A DNA stretch of 6,549 bases from an uncultured Clostridia bacterium. GTDB lineage: Bacteria > Bacillota > Clostridia > Oscillospirales > Ruminococcaceae. A program made the position numbers and the translations under genes. The stretch's first letter is position 1; each line of letters starts with the position of its first letter. The DNA is taken from NCBI GenBank assembly GCA_945947715.1, contig CAMEYZ010000123.1, positions 1-6,549 of the forward strand, in the 5' to 3' direction. Shown here piece by piece: positions 1 through 6,057 of this stretch. The notes under the pieces were generated by a model. The model searched no databases. It had not been told where the DNA came from and saw nothing but the letters and a program-made list of their open reading frames with translations.

Positions 1-1
1 A

Positions 2-1117
2 GCTGCTATCACAAAGTATCTCGCTCTTAAGGGTCAGGCACAGTTCGGGGACTATACTAACATCGATAAGGCTCCTGAGGAGAGAGAAAGAGGTATCACA
101 ATCAACACCGCTCACGTTGAGTATGAGACTGACAACCGTCACTATGCTCACGTTGACTGCCCGGGCCACGCTGACTATGTTAAGAACATGATCACCGGTG
201 CTGCTCAGATGGACGGCGCTATCCTCGTTGTTGCTGCAACAGATGGTCCTATGGCTCAGACTAAGGAGCACCTTCTCCTTGCTCGTCAGGTAGGCGTTCC
301 TTCTATCGTTGTTTTCATGAACAAGGTTGACCAGGTAGACGACGAAGAGCTTCTTGAACTCGTTGAAATGGATATCCGCGAGACACTCGATAAGTATGAC
401 TTCCCCGGCGATGATACTCCTATCATCAAGGGTTCTGCTTATCAGGCTCTTACTTCCGAGTCCAAGGATCCCGAGGCTCCCGAGTATGCTTGCATCAAGG
501 AGCTCATGGACGCTGTTGACTCCTTCATTCCTACTCCCGCTCGTAACGACGACCTTCCTTTCCTTATGCCTGTTGAGGACGTATTCACCATCACAGGCCG
601 TGGTACAGTTGCTACAGGTAGAGTAGAAAGAGGAAAGCTTAACCTCAACGATACTGTTGAGATCGTTGGTCTTACTGACGAGAAGAAGTCCACTGTTGTT
701 ACAGGTATCGAGATGTTCAGAAAGCTCCTCGACTTTGCTGAGGCAGGCGATAACATCGGTGCTCTGCTCCGTGGTATCGACAGAAAGGGCATCGAAAGAG
801 GACAGGTTCTCTGCAAGCCCGGTTCTATTCATCCCCACACTAAGTTCGCAGGACAGGTTTACGTTCTGAAGAAGGAAGAGGGCGGACGTCATACTCCTTT
901 CTTCAACAACTACAGACCTCAGTTCTATTTCAGAACAACTGACGTTACAGGCGTTATCACTCTTCCTGCTGATAAGGAAATGTGCATGCCTGGCGATAAC
1001 GTTTCTATCGACGTTGAGCTCATCACTCCTATCGCTATCGAAGAGGGACTCCGCTTCGCTATCCGTGAGGGTGGACGTACAGTAGGTTCAGGCGTTGTTA
1101 CTAAGATCAACGAATAA
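2..1117 (+). CDS. tuf: Elongation factor Tu, 5'-truncated by the window edge
   Basis: EF-Tu is the cytoplasmic GTPase that carries aminoacyl-tRNA to the ribosomal A site. The frame is open from base 2 and gives 371 residues; bacterial EF-Tu is about 395-400, so about 29 N-terminal residues, including the P-loop GHVDHGKT, lie outside the window. Visible GTPase motifs are RGITIN (switch I), DCPGH (G3), NKVD (G4) and SAY in place of the usual SAL (G5). Domain 2 begins near VEDVFTITGRGTV. Domain 3 carries GGRHTPFF, YRPQFYFRTTDVTG and the C-terminal GLRFAIREGGRTVG. These leave no real doubt about identity. The codon use is strongly biased, as expected for a very highly expressed gene. An intrinsic terminator follows the stop by about 25 nt, so tuf ends its transcription unit. 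No upstream context is visible, so an rpsL-rpsG-fusA-tuf arrangement cannot be checked. Confidence 0.98.
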   Translation, partial: AAITKYLALKGQAQFGDYTNIDKAPEERERGITINTAHVEYETDNRHYAHVDCPGHADYVKNMITGAAQMDGAILVVAATDGPMAQTKEHLLLARQVGVPSIVVFMNKVDQVDDEELLELVEMDIRETLDKYDFPGDDTPIIKGSAYQALTSESKDPEAPEYACIKELMDAVDSFIPTPARNDDLPFLMPVEDVFTITGRGTVATGRVERGKLNLNDTVEIVGLTDEKKSTVVTGIEMFRKLLDFAEAGDNIGALLRGIDRKGIERGQVLCKPGSIHPHTKFAGQVYVLKKEEGGRHTPFFNNYRPQFYFRTTDVTGVITLPADKEMCMPGDNVSIDVELITPIAIEEGLRFAIREGGRTVGSGVVTKINE

Positions 1118-1140
1118 TCTTACTGAATAAACGATTTTTA

Positions 1141-1180
1141 AGAAGCAAGAGGCAGTTTAGCTGCTCCTTGCTTCTTTTTT
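1141..1180 (+). terminator. Intrinsic terminator of tuf
   Basis: A 15-nt left arm (1141-1155) can pair with 1161-1175 around the loop TTTAG. The pairing is interrupted only by a two-base mismatch, and a run of T follows through 1180. It sits 24 nt after the tuf stop codon. The opposite strand lacks a U tract after the stem, so it should act mainly on rightward transcription. Confidence 0.93.
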
Positions 1181-1191
1181 CGTCTGACAGC

Positions 1192-1227
1192 AAAAAAGGA
1201 CCCGAAGCTTAGGCCTCGGGTCCTTTT
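1192..1227 (-). terminator. Intrinsic terminator of the ferredoxin gene
   Basis: A perfect 12-bp inverted repeat pairs 1194-1205 with 1216-1227. Read on the minus strand the stem ends in six T residues (1197-1192). It begins 20 nt past the ferredoxin stop. On the plus strand only four T residues follow the stem, so it may also give weak backup termination for tuf. Confidence 0.9.
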
Positions 1228-1247
1228 AAGTATTATCGATCGGATAA

Positions 1248-1418
1248 TTATTCTGCTGCAGGAGCTGATACGGGGCAGGTATCTGCACAGGTACCGCAGT
1301 CAATGCAGGTAGCAGGATCGATCTGGTACTGGGTATCACCCTGGAAAATTGCGCTTACAGGACATGCGTCTGCACATGCGCCGCAGCTGATGCAAGCGTC
1401 AGAAATTTTGTATGCCAT
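1248..1418 (-). CDS. Clostridial-type 2x[4Fe-4S] ferredoxin, 56 aa
   Basis: This small cytoplasmic electron carrier serves low-potential redox reactions, for example with pyruvate:ferredoxin oxidoreductase or hydrogenase in anaerobes. The minus-strand translation begins MAYKISDACISCGACADACP. Two classical CxxCxxCxxxCP motifs are complete: Cys9, 12, 15, 19-Pro20 and Cys38, 41, 44, 48-Pro49. Each bundle supplies three cysteines to one cluster and the last one to the other. The 56 residues match the usual 55-56 of this family, and the protein has no extra domain. The start ATG at 1418 is supported by a GGAGG at 1429-1433, 10 nt upstream. The gene is monocistronic, with its own promoter and terminator, and converges on tuf. 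It diverges from the purine cluster, and nothing links it functionally to either neighbour. Confidence 0.96.
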   Translation of the reverse strand: MAYKISDACISCGACADACPVSAIFQGDTQYQIDPATCIDCGTCADTCPVSAPAAE

Positions 1419-1468
1419 TATTAGGACACCTCCATTTAGTATTAGAACATAGCATTGTTCATAACTCT

Positions 1469-1496
1469 ATTATATCATATCTTTCATAAAAAGCAA
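1469..1496 (-). promoter_or_regulatory. Predicted sigma-A promoter of the ferredoxin gene
   Basis: On the minus strand a perfect TATAAT (1474-1469) is preceded by TGA, giving an extended -10 of the form TGnTATAAT. A weak -35, TTGCTT, lies at 1496-1491 with a 16-nt spacer. Transcription would begin near 1462, leaving a leader of about 44 nt before the ATG at 1418. Confidence 0.75.
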
Positions 1497-1544
1497 GACC
1501 AAATTGTAAATTTTCTGTTTTTTCAATAAATTTCTAATAAACAC

Positions 1545-1578
1545 TTGAAATTTTGTTTCAAATCAGTTACAATATAAT
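1545..1578 (+). promoter_or_regulatory. Predicted sigma-A promoter of the purE leader and purine operon
   Basis: TTGAAA (1545-1550) is followed after exactly 17 nt by TACAAT (1568-1573). A perfect TATAAT (1573-1578) overlaps it and could serve as an alternative -10, though with poorer -35 spacing. Transcription should begin at about 1580-1585. The stretch between this promoter and the ferredoxin promoter (about 1497-1544) is AT-rich, with no other recognisable element. I see no operator that I can name. Confidence 0.75.
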
Positions 1579-1584
1579 TGTAGC

Positions 1585-1719
1585 GCTTTTTGTAAAAAGC
1601 AGAAGAATTATATGTGAAATGAGAGGGATATTAATATGAAACGGATATGCTTTTCGTCTTCATATTCGCTTTGTGCGGCTGCAGCTTCATGCAGACGTTC
1701 TGCCGTTGTACCCTCTTAT
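1585..1719 (+). promoter_or_regulatory. Structured purE leader RNA, possible riboswitch or small RNA of unknown class
   Basis: Hand folding of the transcript gives four helices. The 5' hairpin pairs 1585-1590 with 1595-1600. A closing helix P1 pairs 1619-1627 with 1711-1719 (9 bp, one G-U). Arm A pairs 1633-1640 with 1659-1666 (8 perfect bp), plus 1641-1643 with 1655-1657 after a one-base bulge. Arm B pairs 1675-1679 with 1702-1706, plus 1680-1683 with 1690-1693. P1 and arms A and B form a three-way junction. A terminator follows P1 after 3 nt. Bases 1674-1681 can also pair with 1731-1738, which would break arm B and the terminator. The position before purE suggests purine-related control. 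I do not see the conserved bases I know for guanine/adenine, ZTP or PRPP riboswitches. A stand-alone small RNA such as 6S is an alternative, because the promoter-to-terminator length is about 160 nt. The fold was not computed. Confidence 0.5.
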
Positions 1720-1722
1720 ACG

Positions 1723-1746
1723 CTGTGGCATAGCCGCAGTTTTTTT
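1723..1746 (+). terminator. Intrinsic terminator (attenuator) in the purE leader
   Basis: CTGTGGC (1723-1729) pairs with GCCGCAG (1733-1739), including one T-G wobble, around a three-base loop. Seven T residues (1740-1746) follow directly. It lies downstream of the predicted promoter and 50 nt before the purE start, so it either ends a small RNA or attenuates operon transcription. Between it and purE there are only a small inverted repeat (1751-1755 with 1762-1766) and the purE ribosome binding site. Confidence 0.85.
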
Positions 1747-1795
1747 ATTCCATGCTTTTGCGCATGACTTTGACTTGTGAAACGGAGGATTTATT

Positions 1796-2293
1796 ATGTC
1801 AAAGAAGGTTGCTGTTATTATGGGCAGCGACAGCGATTTCCCTGTTGTTAAGGACGCTGTCAAGGAACTTAAAAATTACGGGGTGGAGTATGAGGTACAT
1901 GTGATGTCTGCTCACCGCACTCCTGAGCTGGCTGCCGATTTTGCTAAGAATGCCAAGGCAAACGGCTTCGGTGTTATCATCTGCGCCGCAGGTATGGCGG
2001 CTCATCTGGCAGGAGTTATTGCGGGTAATACCACGCTCCCTGTTATCGGTATTCCCATAAAGTCTACATTCGACGGACTGGACGCTCTTCTTGCTACCGT
2101 TATGATGCCCTCGGGTATCCCTGTTGCTACCGTTGCGGTAAATGGTGCTAAGAATGCTGCAGTTCTTGCAATTCAGATGCTCGCTCTCTCCGACGATGCC
2201 CTCGCTGAAAAGCTGGAGGAGTCTAAGAAAAAAATGATCGAGGGCGTTATCGAAAAGGATAAGGCTATGCAGAAAATGGTCGAGGAATTATAA
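1796..2293 (+). CDS. purE: N5-carboxyaminoimidazole ribonucleotide mutase, class I PurE
   Basis: PurE converts N5-CAIR to CAIR in de novo IMP synthesis, in the cytoplasm, normally as an octamer. The protein has 165 residues, the usual length for the single-domain enzyme. It shows the nucleotide-binding loop GSDSD (residues 10-14), SAHRTPE (38-44, with the catalytic His40) and the AGMAAHLAG loop (65-73). GNTTLPVIGIP and MPSGIPVATVAV follow. SAHRT and AAHLAG indicate class I, which takes N5-CAIR, rather than class II AIR carboxylase, which usually has SAHKT and an SNALSG-type loop. Class I implies a PurK partner, and no purK is in this window. The ATG is supported by GGAGG at 1784-1788 with 7-nt spacing. 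It is the first gene behind the attenuated leader, and no terminator separates it from purC. Confidence 0.97.
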   Translation: MSKKVAVIMGSDSDFPVVKDAVKELKNYGVEYEVHVMSAHRTPELAADFAKNAKANGFGVIICAAGMAAHLAGVIAGNTTLPVIGIPIKSTFDGLDALLATVMMPSGIPVATVAVNGAKNAAVLAIQMLALSDDALAEKLEESKKKMIEGVIEKDKAMQKMVEEL

Positions 2294-2349
2294 TTTTGTC
2301 TGTTAATAAAATCTATATACATTAATTAATATTTTTGGAGGAATCTATC

Positions 2350-3066
2350 ATGGCTAACTATGAGAAAAAGGAACAGCTCTACGAGGGCAAGGCTAAAAAG
2401 GTTTTCGCAACTAATGACCCCGATATCGTTATCGTTGACTACAAGGACGATGCTACCGCTTTTAACGGCGAAAAGAAGGGTACTATCCGCGGCAAGGGCG
2501 TTGTTAACAACAAGATGACTAACTACATGTTTAAGCTCCTTGAAAAGGAAGGCATCCCTACTCATCTTATCGAAGAGCTCTCCGACAGAGAGACCGCTGT
2601 TAAGAAGGTGGAGATCGTTCCCCTCGAAGTTATCGTAAGAAACGTTGCTGCTGGAAGCTTCTCCAAGAAGCTCGGTATCGCTGAGGGTACTCCCTTAAAG
2701 CAGCCTACTCTTGAGTTCTCCTACAAGAACGACGATCTGGGCGACCCCTTTATCAACGATTACTATGCTCTCGGTCTCGGTCTCGCTACCAAGGAGGAGA
2801 TTGCTGATATCACCAAGTATGCTTTCGCAGTTAACGACTTTATGATTAAGTTCTTTAAGGAGCATAACATCGACCTTATCGACTTTAAGATCGAATTCGG
2901 TAGATTCCATGGCAAGATTCTTCTCGCTGATGAGATCTCTCCTGATACCTGCCGCTTCTGGGACAGCACAACTCACGAGAAGCTGGACAAGGACCGCTTC
3001 CGCAGAGATATGGGCGGCGTAGAAGAGGCTTATCAGGAAATGATGAAGAGAATCTTCGGAGAATAA
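2350..3066 (+). CDS. purC: SAICAR synthase
   Basis: PurC joins CAIR to L-aspartate using ATP, giving SAICAR in the purine pathway. From the ATG the protein has 238 residues, typical of bacterial PurC. Recognisable stretches are YEGKAKK (11-17, glycine-rich ATP loop), DATAFNG (34-40), VPLEVIVRNVAAGS (90-103, family signature), LIDFKIEFG (176-184) and DEISPDTCRFWD (194-205, second signature). The start is set by GGAGG at 2337-2341, 8 nt before the ATG at 2350. An in-frame TTG at 2335 would overlap that site and add five residues not typical of the family, so it was not used. The 56-nt AT-rich gap after purE has no terminator; cotranscription with purE is likely. Confidence 0.97.
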   Translation: MANYEKKEQLYEGKAKKVFATNDPDIVIVDYKDDATAFNGEKKGTIRGKGVVNNKMTNYMFKLLEKEGIPTHLIEELSDRETAVKKVEIVPLEVIVRNVAAGSFSKKLGIAEGTPLKQPTLEFSYKNDDLGDPFINDYYALGLGLATKEEIADITKYAFAVNDFMIKFFKEHNIDLIDFKIEFGRFHGKILLADEISPDTCRFWDSTTHEKLDKDRFRRDMGGVEEAYQEMMKRIFGE

Positions 3067-3130
3067 TCAAGATTATTATGAGCGGACGGACTTCTCTCTC
3101 TGACGTGCGCTCGGAAAGGTATTTCATAAT
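3067..3130 (+). promoter_or_regulatory. Spacer before the PurF-like gene with a possible hairpin
   Basis: GAGCG (3080-3084) can pair with CGCTC (3108-3112), and ACG (3086-3088) with CGT (3104-3106) inside it. The outer ATTAT (3075-3079) can pair with ATAAT (3126-3130), just before the start codon. That would leave the weak ribosome binding site GGAAAGG (3113-3119) in a bulge. No U tract follows, so it is not a terminator. This may affect translation or RNA processing, or be incidental. Confidence 0.3.
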
Positions 3131-4552
3131 ATGGGTGGATTTTTTGGAGCAGCATCTCACAACGACTGCATCAGCGACGTGTTTTTCGGCACGGATTATC
3201 ACTCGCATCTCGGAACAAGAAGGGGAGGTATGACCGCATATTCTCCTGAGCTGGGCTTTCAGCGCAGTATTCACAGGATAGAAAACTCTCCCTTCCGTAC
3301 AAAGTTTGAAAACGACGTTGAGGAAATGCGGGGAAATCTCTGCATAGGTTGTATCAGCGATTCTGACCCCCAGCCTATCCTTGTGCGTTCCAAGCTGGGA
3401 CTTTATGCTATCTGCACGGTGGGCATCATCACCAACGCCGAGGAGCTGGCAAAGGAGATACTTGACAGCTGCTCCGAAAGCTTTGAGGTCATGAGCAGCG
3501 GAAGCGTTAATACAAGCTCTCTTATCGGCGCGCTTATCGCACAGAAGCCGACCATTACTGAGGGCATCAAGTACGCTCAGAGCAAAATAAAGGGCTCTAT
3601 GTCCCTGCTTATCCTGGACAAGGAGGGCATCATCGCTGCAAGGGACAGGTATGGCAGACTTCCTATCATCATAGGACAGCGCAGCGACGGCTTCTGCCTT
3701 TCCTTTGAGTCCTTCGCCTTCCAGAAGCTGGGCTATAAGACCTACAGGGAGCTGCTCCCCGGCGAGATTGTCCGTATCACGCCAGACAGCGCTGAGGTAC
3801 TTTCTCCCGGTGAGAATGAAATGCGGATATGCTCCTTCCTGTGGACCTATTACGGCTATCCTAACTCCGTTTACGAGGGCGTTACCGTCGAGACCATGCG
3901 TACCCGCAACGGCGAGATAATGGCTGAGCATGACATCAAAAACGGTACTCTTCCTGATGTGGATTATATCTGCGGCGTGCCCGATTCGGGAATACCACAT
4001 GCTATCGGCTATGCTAACCGCAGCGGTATTCCATTCGCAAGACCCTTTATCAAATATACTCCCACATGGCCCAGAAGCTTTATGCCTACCAGCCAGTCTA
4101 TGCGAAACAAGGTCGCTAAGATGAAGCTTATCCCTGTGCATGAGCTTATCGAGGGAAAGAAGCTGCTTTTCGTGGACGACAGTATCGTAAGAGGTACCCA
4201 GATGCGCGAAACCGTTGAATTCCTTTACGACAACGGCGCAAAGGAGGTTCATATGCGCTCTGCCTGTCCGCCTATCATGTACGGCTGCAAGTACCTGAAT
4301 TTCTCCAGAAGCAACTCCGATCTTGAGCTTATCGCAAGAAAGATAATCGACGAGTTCGAGGGCGCTGAGGGTATGAAATATATCGAGGAATACAGCGACA
4401 CAAACACAGAGAGAGGTCAGAAGCTCCGCAAGGAGATATGCAGAAGATTAAAGCTCACCTCACTGGAATTCCAGTCCTTGGAGGGAACTGTGAAGGCGAT
4501 AGGTCTTGATGAATGTAAGCTCTGCACCTACTGCTGGAACGGAAAGGAATGA
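3131..4552 (+). CDS. PurF-like protein with a degenerate glutaminase domain
   Basis: The 473-residue protein aligns end to end with the authentic PurF encoded just downstream, so it is an intact gene. The N-terminal Ntn glutamine amidotransferase domain (about 1-230) has lost its active site. The nucleophilic Cys of CGVFG is Gly2 (GGFFG), HRGQE is RRGGM (30-34), GHVRYST is GCISDSD (73-79) and HNGNL is TVGII (96-100). The phosphoribosyltransferase half keeps GVPDSG (282-287) and LLFVDDSIVRGT (345-356). Its flexible loop, KNRYIGRTF in PurF, is KYTPTWPRSF here. The iron-sulfur cysteines appear conserved: Cys234, Cys386, Cys465 and Cys468. Glutamine hydrolysis therefore looks impossible. Ammonia-dependent synthesis, a regulatory or structural partner of PurF, or another PRPP-linked reaction are inferences only. 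The start ATG has only a weak GGAAAGG 11 nt upstream. The stop lies 6 nt before the purF start. Confidence 0.88.
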   Translation: MGGFFGAASHNDCISDVFFGTDYHSHLGTRRGGMTAYSPELGFQRSIHRIENSPFRTKFENDVEEMRGNLCIGCISDSDPQPILVRSKLGLYAICTVGIITNAEELAKEILDSCSESFEVMSSGSVNTSSLIGALIAQKPTITEGIKYAQSKIKGSMSLLILDKEGIIAARDRYGRLPIIIGQRSDGFCLSFESFAFQKLGYKTYRELLPGEIVRITPDSAEVLSPGENEMRICSFLWTYYGYPNSVYEGVTVETMRTRNGEIMAEHDIKNGTLPDVDYICGVPDSGIPHAIGYANRSGIPFARPFIKYTPTWPRSFMPTSQSMRNKVAKMKLIPVHELIEGKKLLFVDDSIVRGTQMRETVEFLYDNGAKEVHMRSACPPIMYGCKYLNFSRSNSDLELIARKIIDEFEGAEGMKYIEEYSDTNTERGQKLRKEICRRLKLTSLEFQSLEGTVKAIGLDECKLCTYCWNGKE

Positions 4553-4558
4553 TCTAAA

Positions 4559-5986
4559 GTGTTCGATAATATCCATGAGGAATGTGGAGTGTTCGGAATC
4601 TACAGCCCCGATACCTCCGATGTGGCAATGCAGACCTATCTGGGACTGTATGCCCTCCAGCACCGCGGACAGGAGTCCTGCGGAATTGTTGTCAACGACA
4701 GGGGACTTTTTAACTATCATAAGGACTTAGGCCTTGTTCACGAGGTATTCGACAAGGACACCCTCGCAAGACTGGGACAGGGCAATATCGCCGTGGGTCA
4801 CGTGAGATATTCCACCACGGGAAAGCCTATCCGCTCCAATGCACAGCCGCTGGTGGTGCGCCATATCAAGGGTCCCCTTGCTATCGCTCACAACGGAAAC
4901 CTTGTCAATGCAAGAGAGCTCCGCATAGAATACGAAAACAAGGGCATGATTTTCCACACCACCAACGATACTGAGGTCATATCCTATGCTATCACCGAGG
5001 CGCGCCTCACTTCAAAGTCCATTGAGGACGCTGTGGAGCAGATGATGTACAAAATAAAGGGCGCTTATTCGCTGGTCATCATGTCGCCCAAAAAGCTTAT
5101 CGCTGCCAGAGACCCCGACGGCTTCCGTCCCCTTTCCCTCGGAAAGCTGGACGACAGCTGGGTGGTTGCCAGCGAGACCTGCGCCTTTGACAGCATCGGC
5201 GCTAAGTTTGTCAGGGATATAAAGCCCGGCGAAATAGTGGTCATCGACGAGAATGGCCTTAGGACCATTGAAACTCACTGCGGCAGCAAGGGACATATCT
5301 GCGTGTTTGAGTACGTTTATTTCGCAAGGCCCGATTCTGTTATCGAGGGCTCCAGCGTTCATCTGGCACGGCTTAGAGCAGGAAAGTATCTCTGGAGAGA
5401 GCACCCCGTTGATGCGGATATCGTTATAGGCGTGCCCGATTCGGGACTTGATGCGGCCCTGGGCTTTGCTCAGGAGAGCGGTATTCCCTATGGCATAGGC
5501 TTTATCAAGAACCGCTACATCGGCAGGACCTTTATCCAGCCCAGTCAGGCGGAAAGAACCAATTCCGTGAAGATAAAGCTTAACGCGGTTTCTGACGTGG
5601 TAAAGGGCAAGCGGGTCGTTATGATAGACGACAGTATGGTAAGAGGTACGACCTCGGGCAGAGTTGTTAGACTTCTCCGGGAGGCGGGCGCTAAGGAGGT
5701 ACATGTCAGATTTGCATGTCCGCAGTTTATCGCTCCCTGCTATTTCGGCACGGATATCGACAGCAAGGATAATCTTATCGCCTGCAAGATGACTCTTCCC
5801 GAAATATGCGAGCACATCGGCGCGGATACTCTGGGATTTCTTTCAGTGGAAAGCGTCCGGAAGCTGGCGGGCAATTCCGACTGCGGCTTCTGCACGGGCT
5901 GCTTTACCGAGAAATATCCCGTTGAGGTCCCCAAGGAGATGCCCAAGGATAAGTTTGAATTTAAAATCGGAGATGTACAACAATAA
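4559..5986 (+). CDS. purF: Amidophosphoribosyltransferase
   Basis: PurF transfers the amide nitrogen of glutamine to PRPP, giving phosphoribosylamine, the first committed step of purine synthesis. The 475-residue protein has a full glutaminase domain: nucleophile Cys9 in ECGVFGI, HRGQES (35-40), GHVRYSTTG (80-88), HNGNL (111-115) and TNDTE (135-139). The phosphoribosyltransferase domain has GVPDSG (291-296), the flexible loop KNRYIGRTF (317-325) and VVMIDDSMVRGTT (353-365). Cys248, Cys394, Cys445 and Cys448 match the [4Fe-4S] ligands of the Bacillus-type enzyme. The GTG start is forced: a stop lies just upstream in frame and the next Met is residue 24, beyond the nucleophile. It implies an eight-residue propeptide cleaved to expose Cys9. 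AAGGA about 10 nt upstream lies within the end of the preceding gene, so the two are probably translationally coupled. Confidence 0.97.
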   Translation: MFDNIHEECGVFGIYSPDTSDVAMQTYLGLYALQHRGQESCGIVVNDRGLFNYHKDLGLVHEVFDKDTLARLGQGNIAVGHVRYSTTGKPIRSNAQPLVVRHIKGPLAIAHNGNLVNARELRIEYENKGMIFHTTNDTEVISYAITEARLTSKSIEDAVEQMMYKIKGAYSLVIMSPKKLIAARDPDGFRPLSLGKLDDSWVVASETCAFDSIGAKFVRDIKPGEIVVIDENGLRTIETHCGSKGHICVFEYVYFARPDSVIEGSSVHLARLRAGKYLWREHPVDADIVIGVPDSGLDAALGFAQESGIPYGIGFIKNRYIGRTFIQPSQAERTNSVKIKLNAVSDVVKGKRVVMIDDSMVRGTTSGRVVRLLREAGAKEVHVRFACPQFIAPCYFGTDIDSKDNLIACKMTLPEICEHIGADTLGFLSVESVRKLAGNSDCGFCTGCFTEKYPVEVPKEMPKDKFEFKIGDVQQ

Positions 5987-6057
5987 TTTAAGATAATGTA
6001 TGTATGCGCTTTTCGGGGAGTTGTGTTTCGGAAAGTGCGAAAGGATGGTATATACTG
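5987..6057 (+). other. purF-purM spacer with alternative small hairpins
   Basis: CTTTTCG (6009-6015) can pair with CGGAAAG (6029-6035), or in part with CGAAAG (6038-6043), which touches the purM ribosome binding region (AAGGATGG, 6041-6048). No U tract follows and no terminator is seen. The spacer is longer than the 6-nt gap between the two PurF genes. No promoter could be called with confidence. Confidence 0.25.

Noticed and set aside
1585..1719. Guanine/adenine riboswitch, suggested by a three-way junction before a purine operon
   Set aside because: The conserved junction bases of the purine aptamer are absent and the two arm loops are not complementary to each other.
2296..2323. Possible internal promoter before purC (TTGTCT, 16 nt, TACATT)
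   Set aside because: Both boxes match the consensus poorly and the spacer is AT-rich, so chance matches are expected.
2335..2349. Upstream TTG start for purC
   Set aside because: The codon overlaps the GGAGG that serves the ATG at 2350, and the added five residues are not typical of PurC.
2885..4252. A 455-codon open frame on the minus strand across the purC/PurF-like boundary
   Set aside because: It lies opposite two well-conserved plus-strand genes, has no recognisable motif, and its length is explained by biased codon use on the coding strand.
3131..4552. PurF-like gene as a pseudogene
   Set aside because: The frame is intact over the full family length, and the PRPP-binding motifs and iron-sulfur cysteines are retained; the substitutions are confined to specific functional sites.
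5012..5815. A 267-codon open frame on the minus strand inside purF
   Set aside because: It is fully antisense to conserved purF motifs, with no domain or ribosome binding support.
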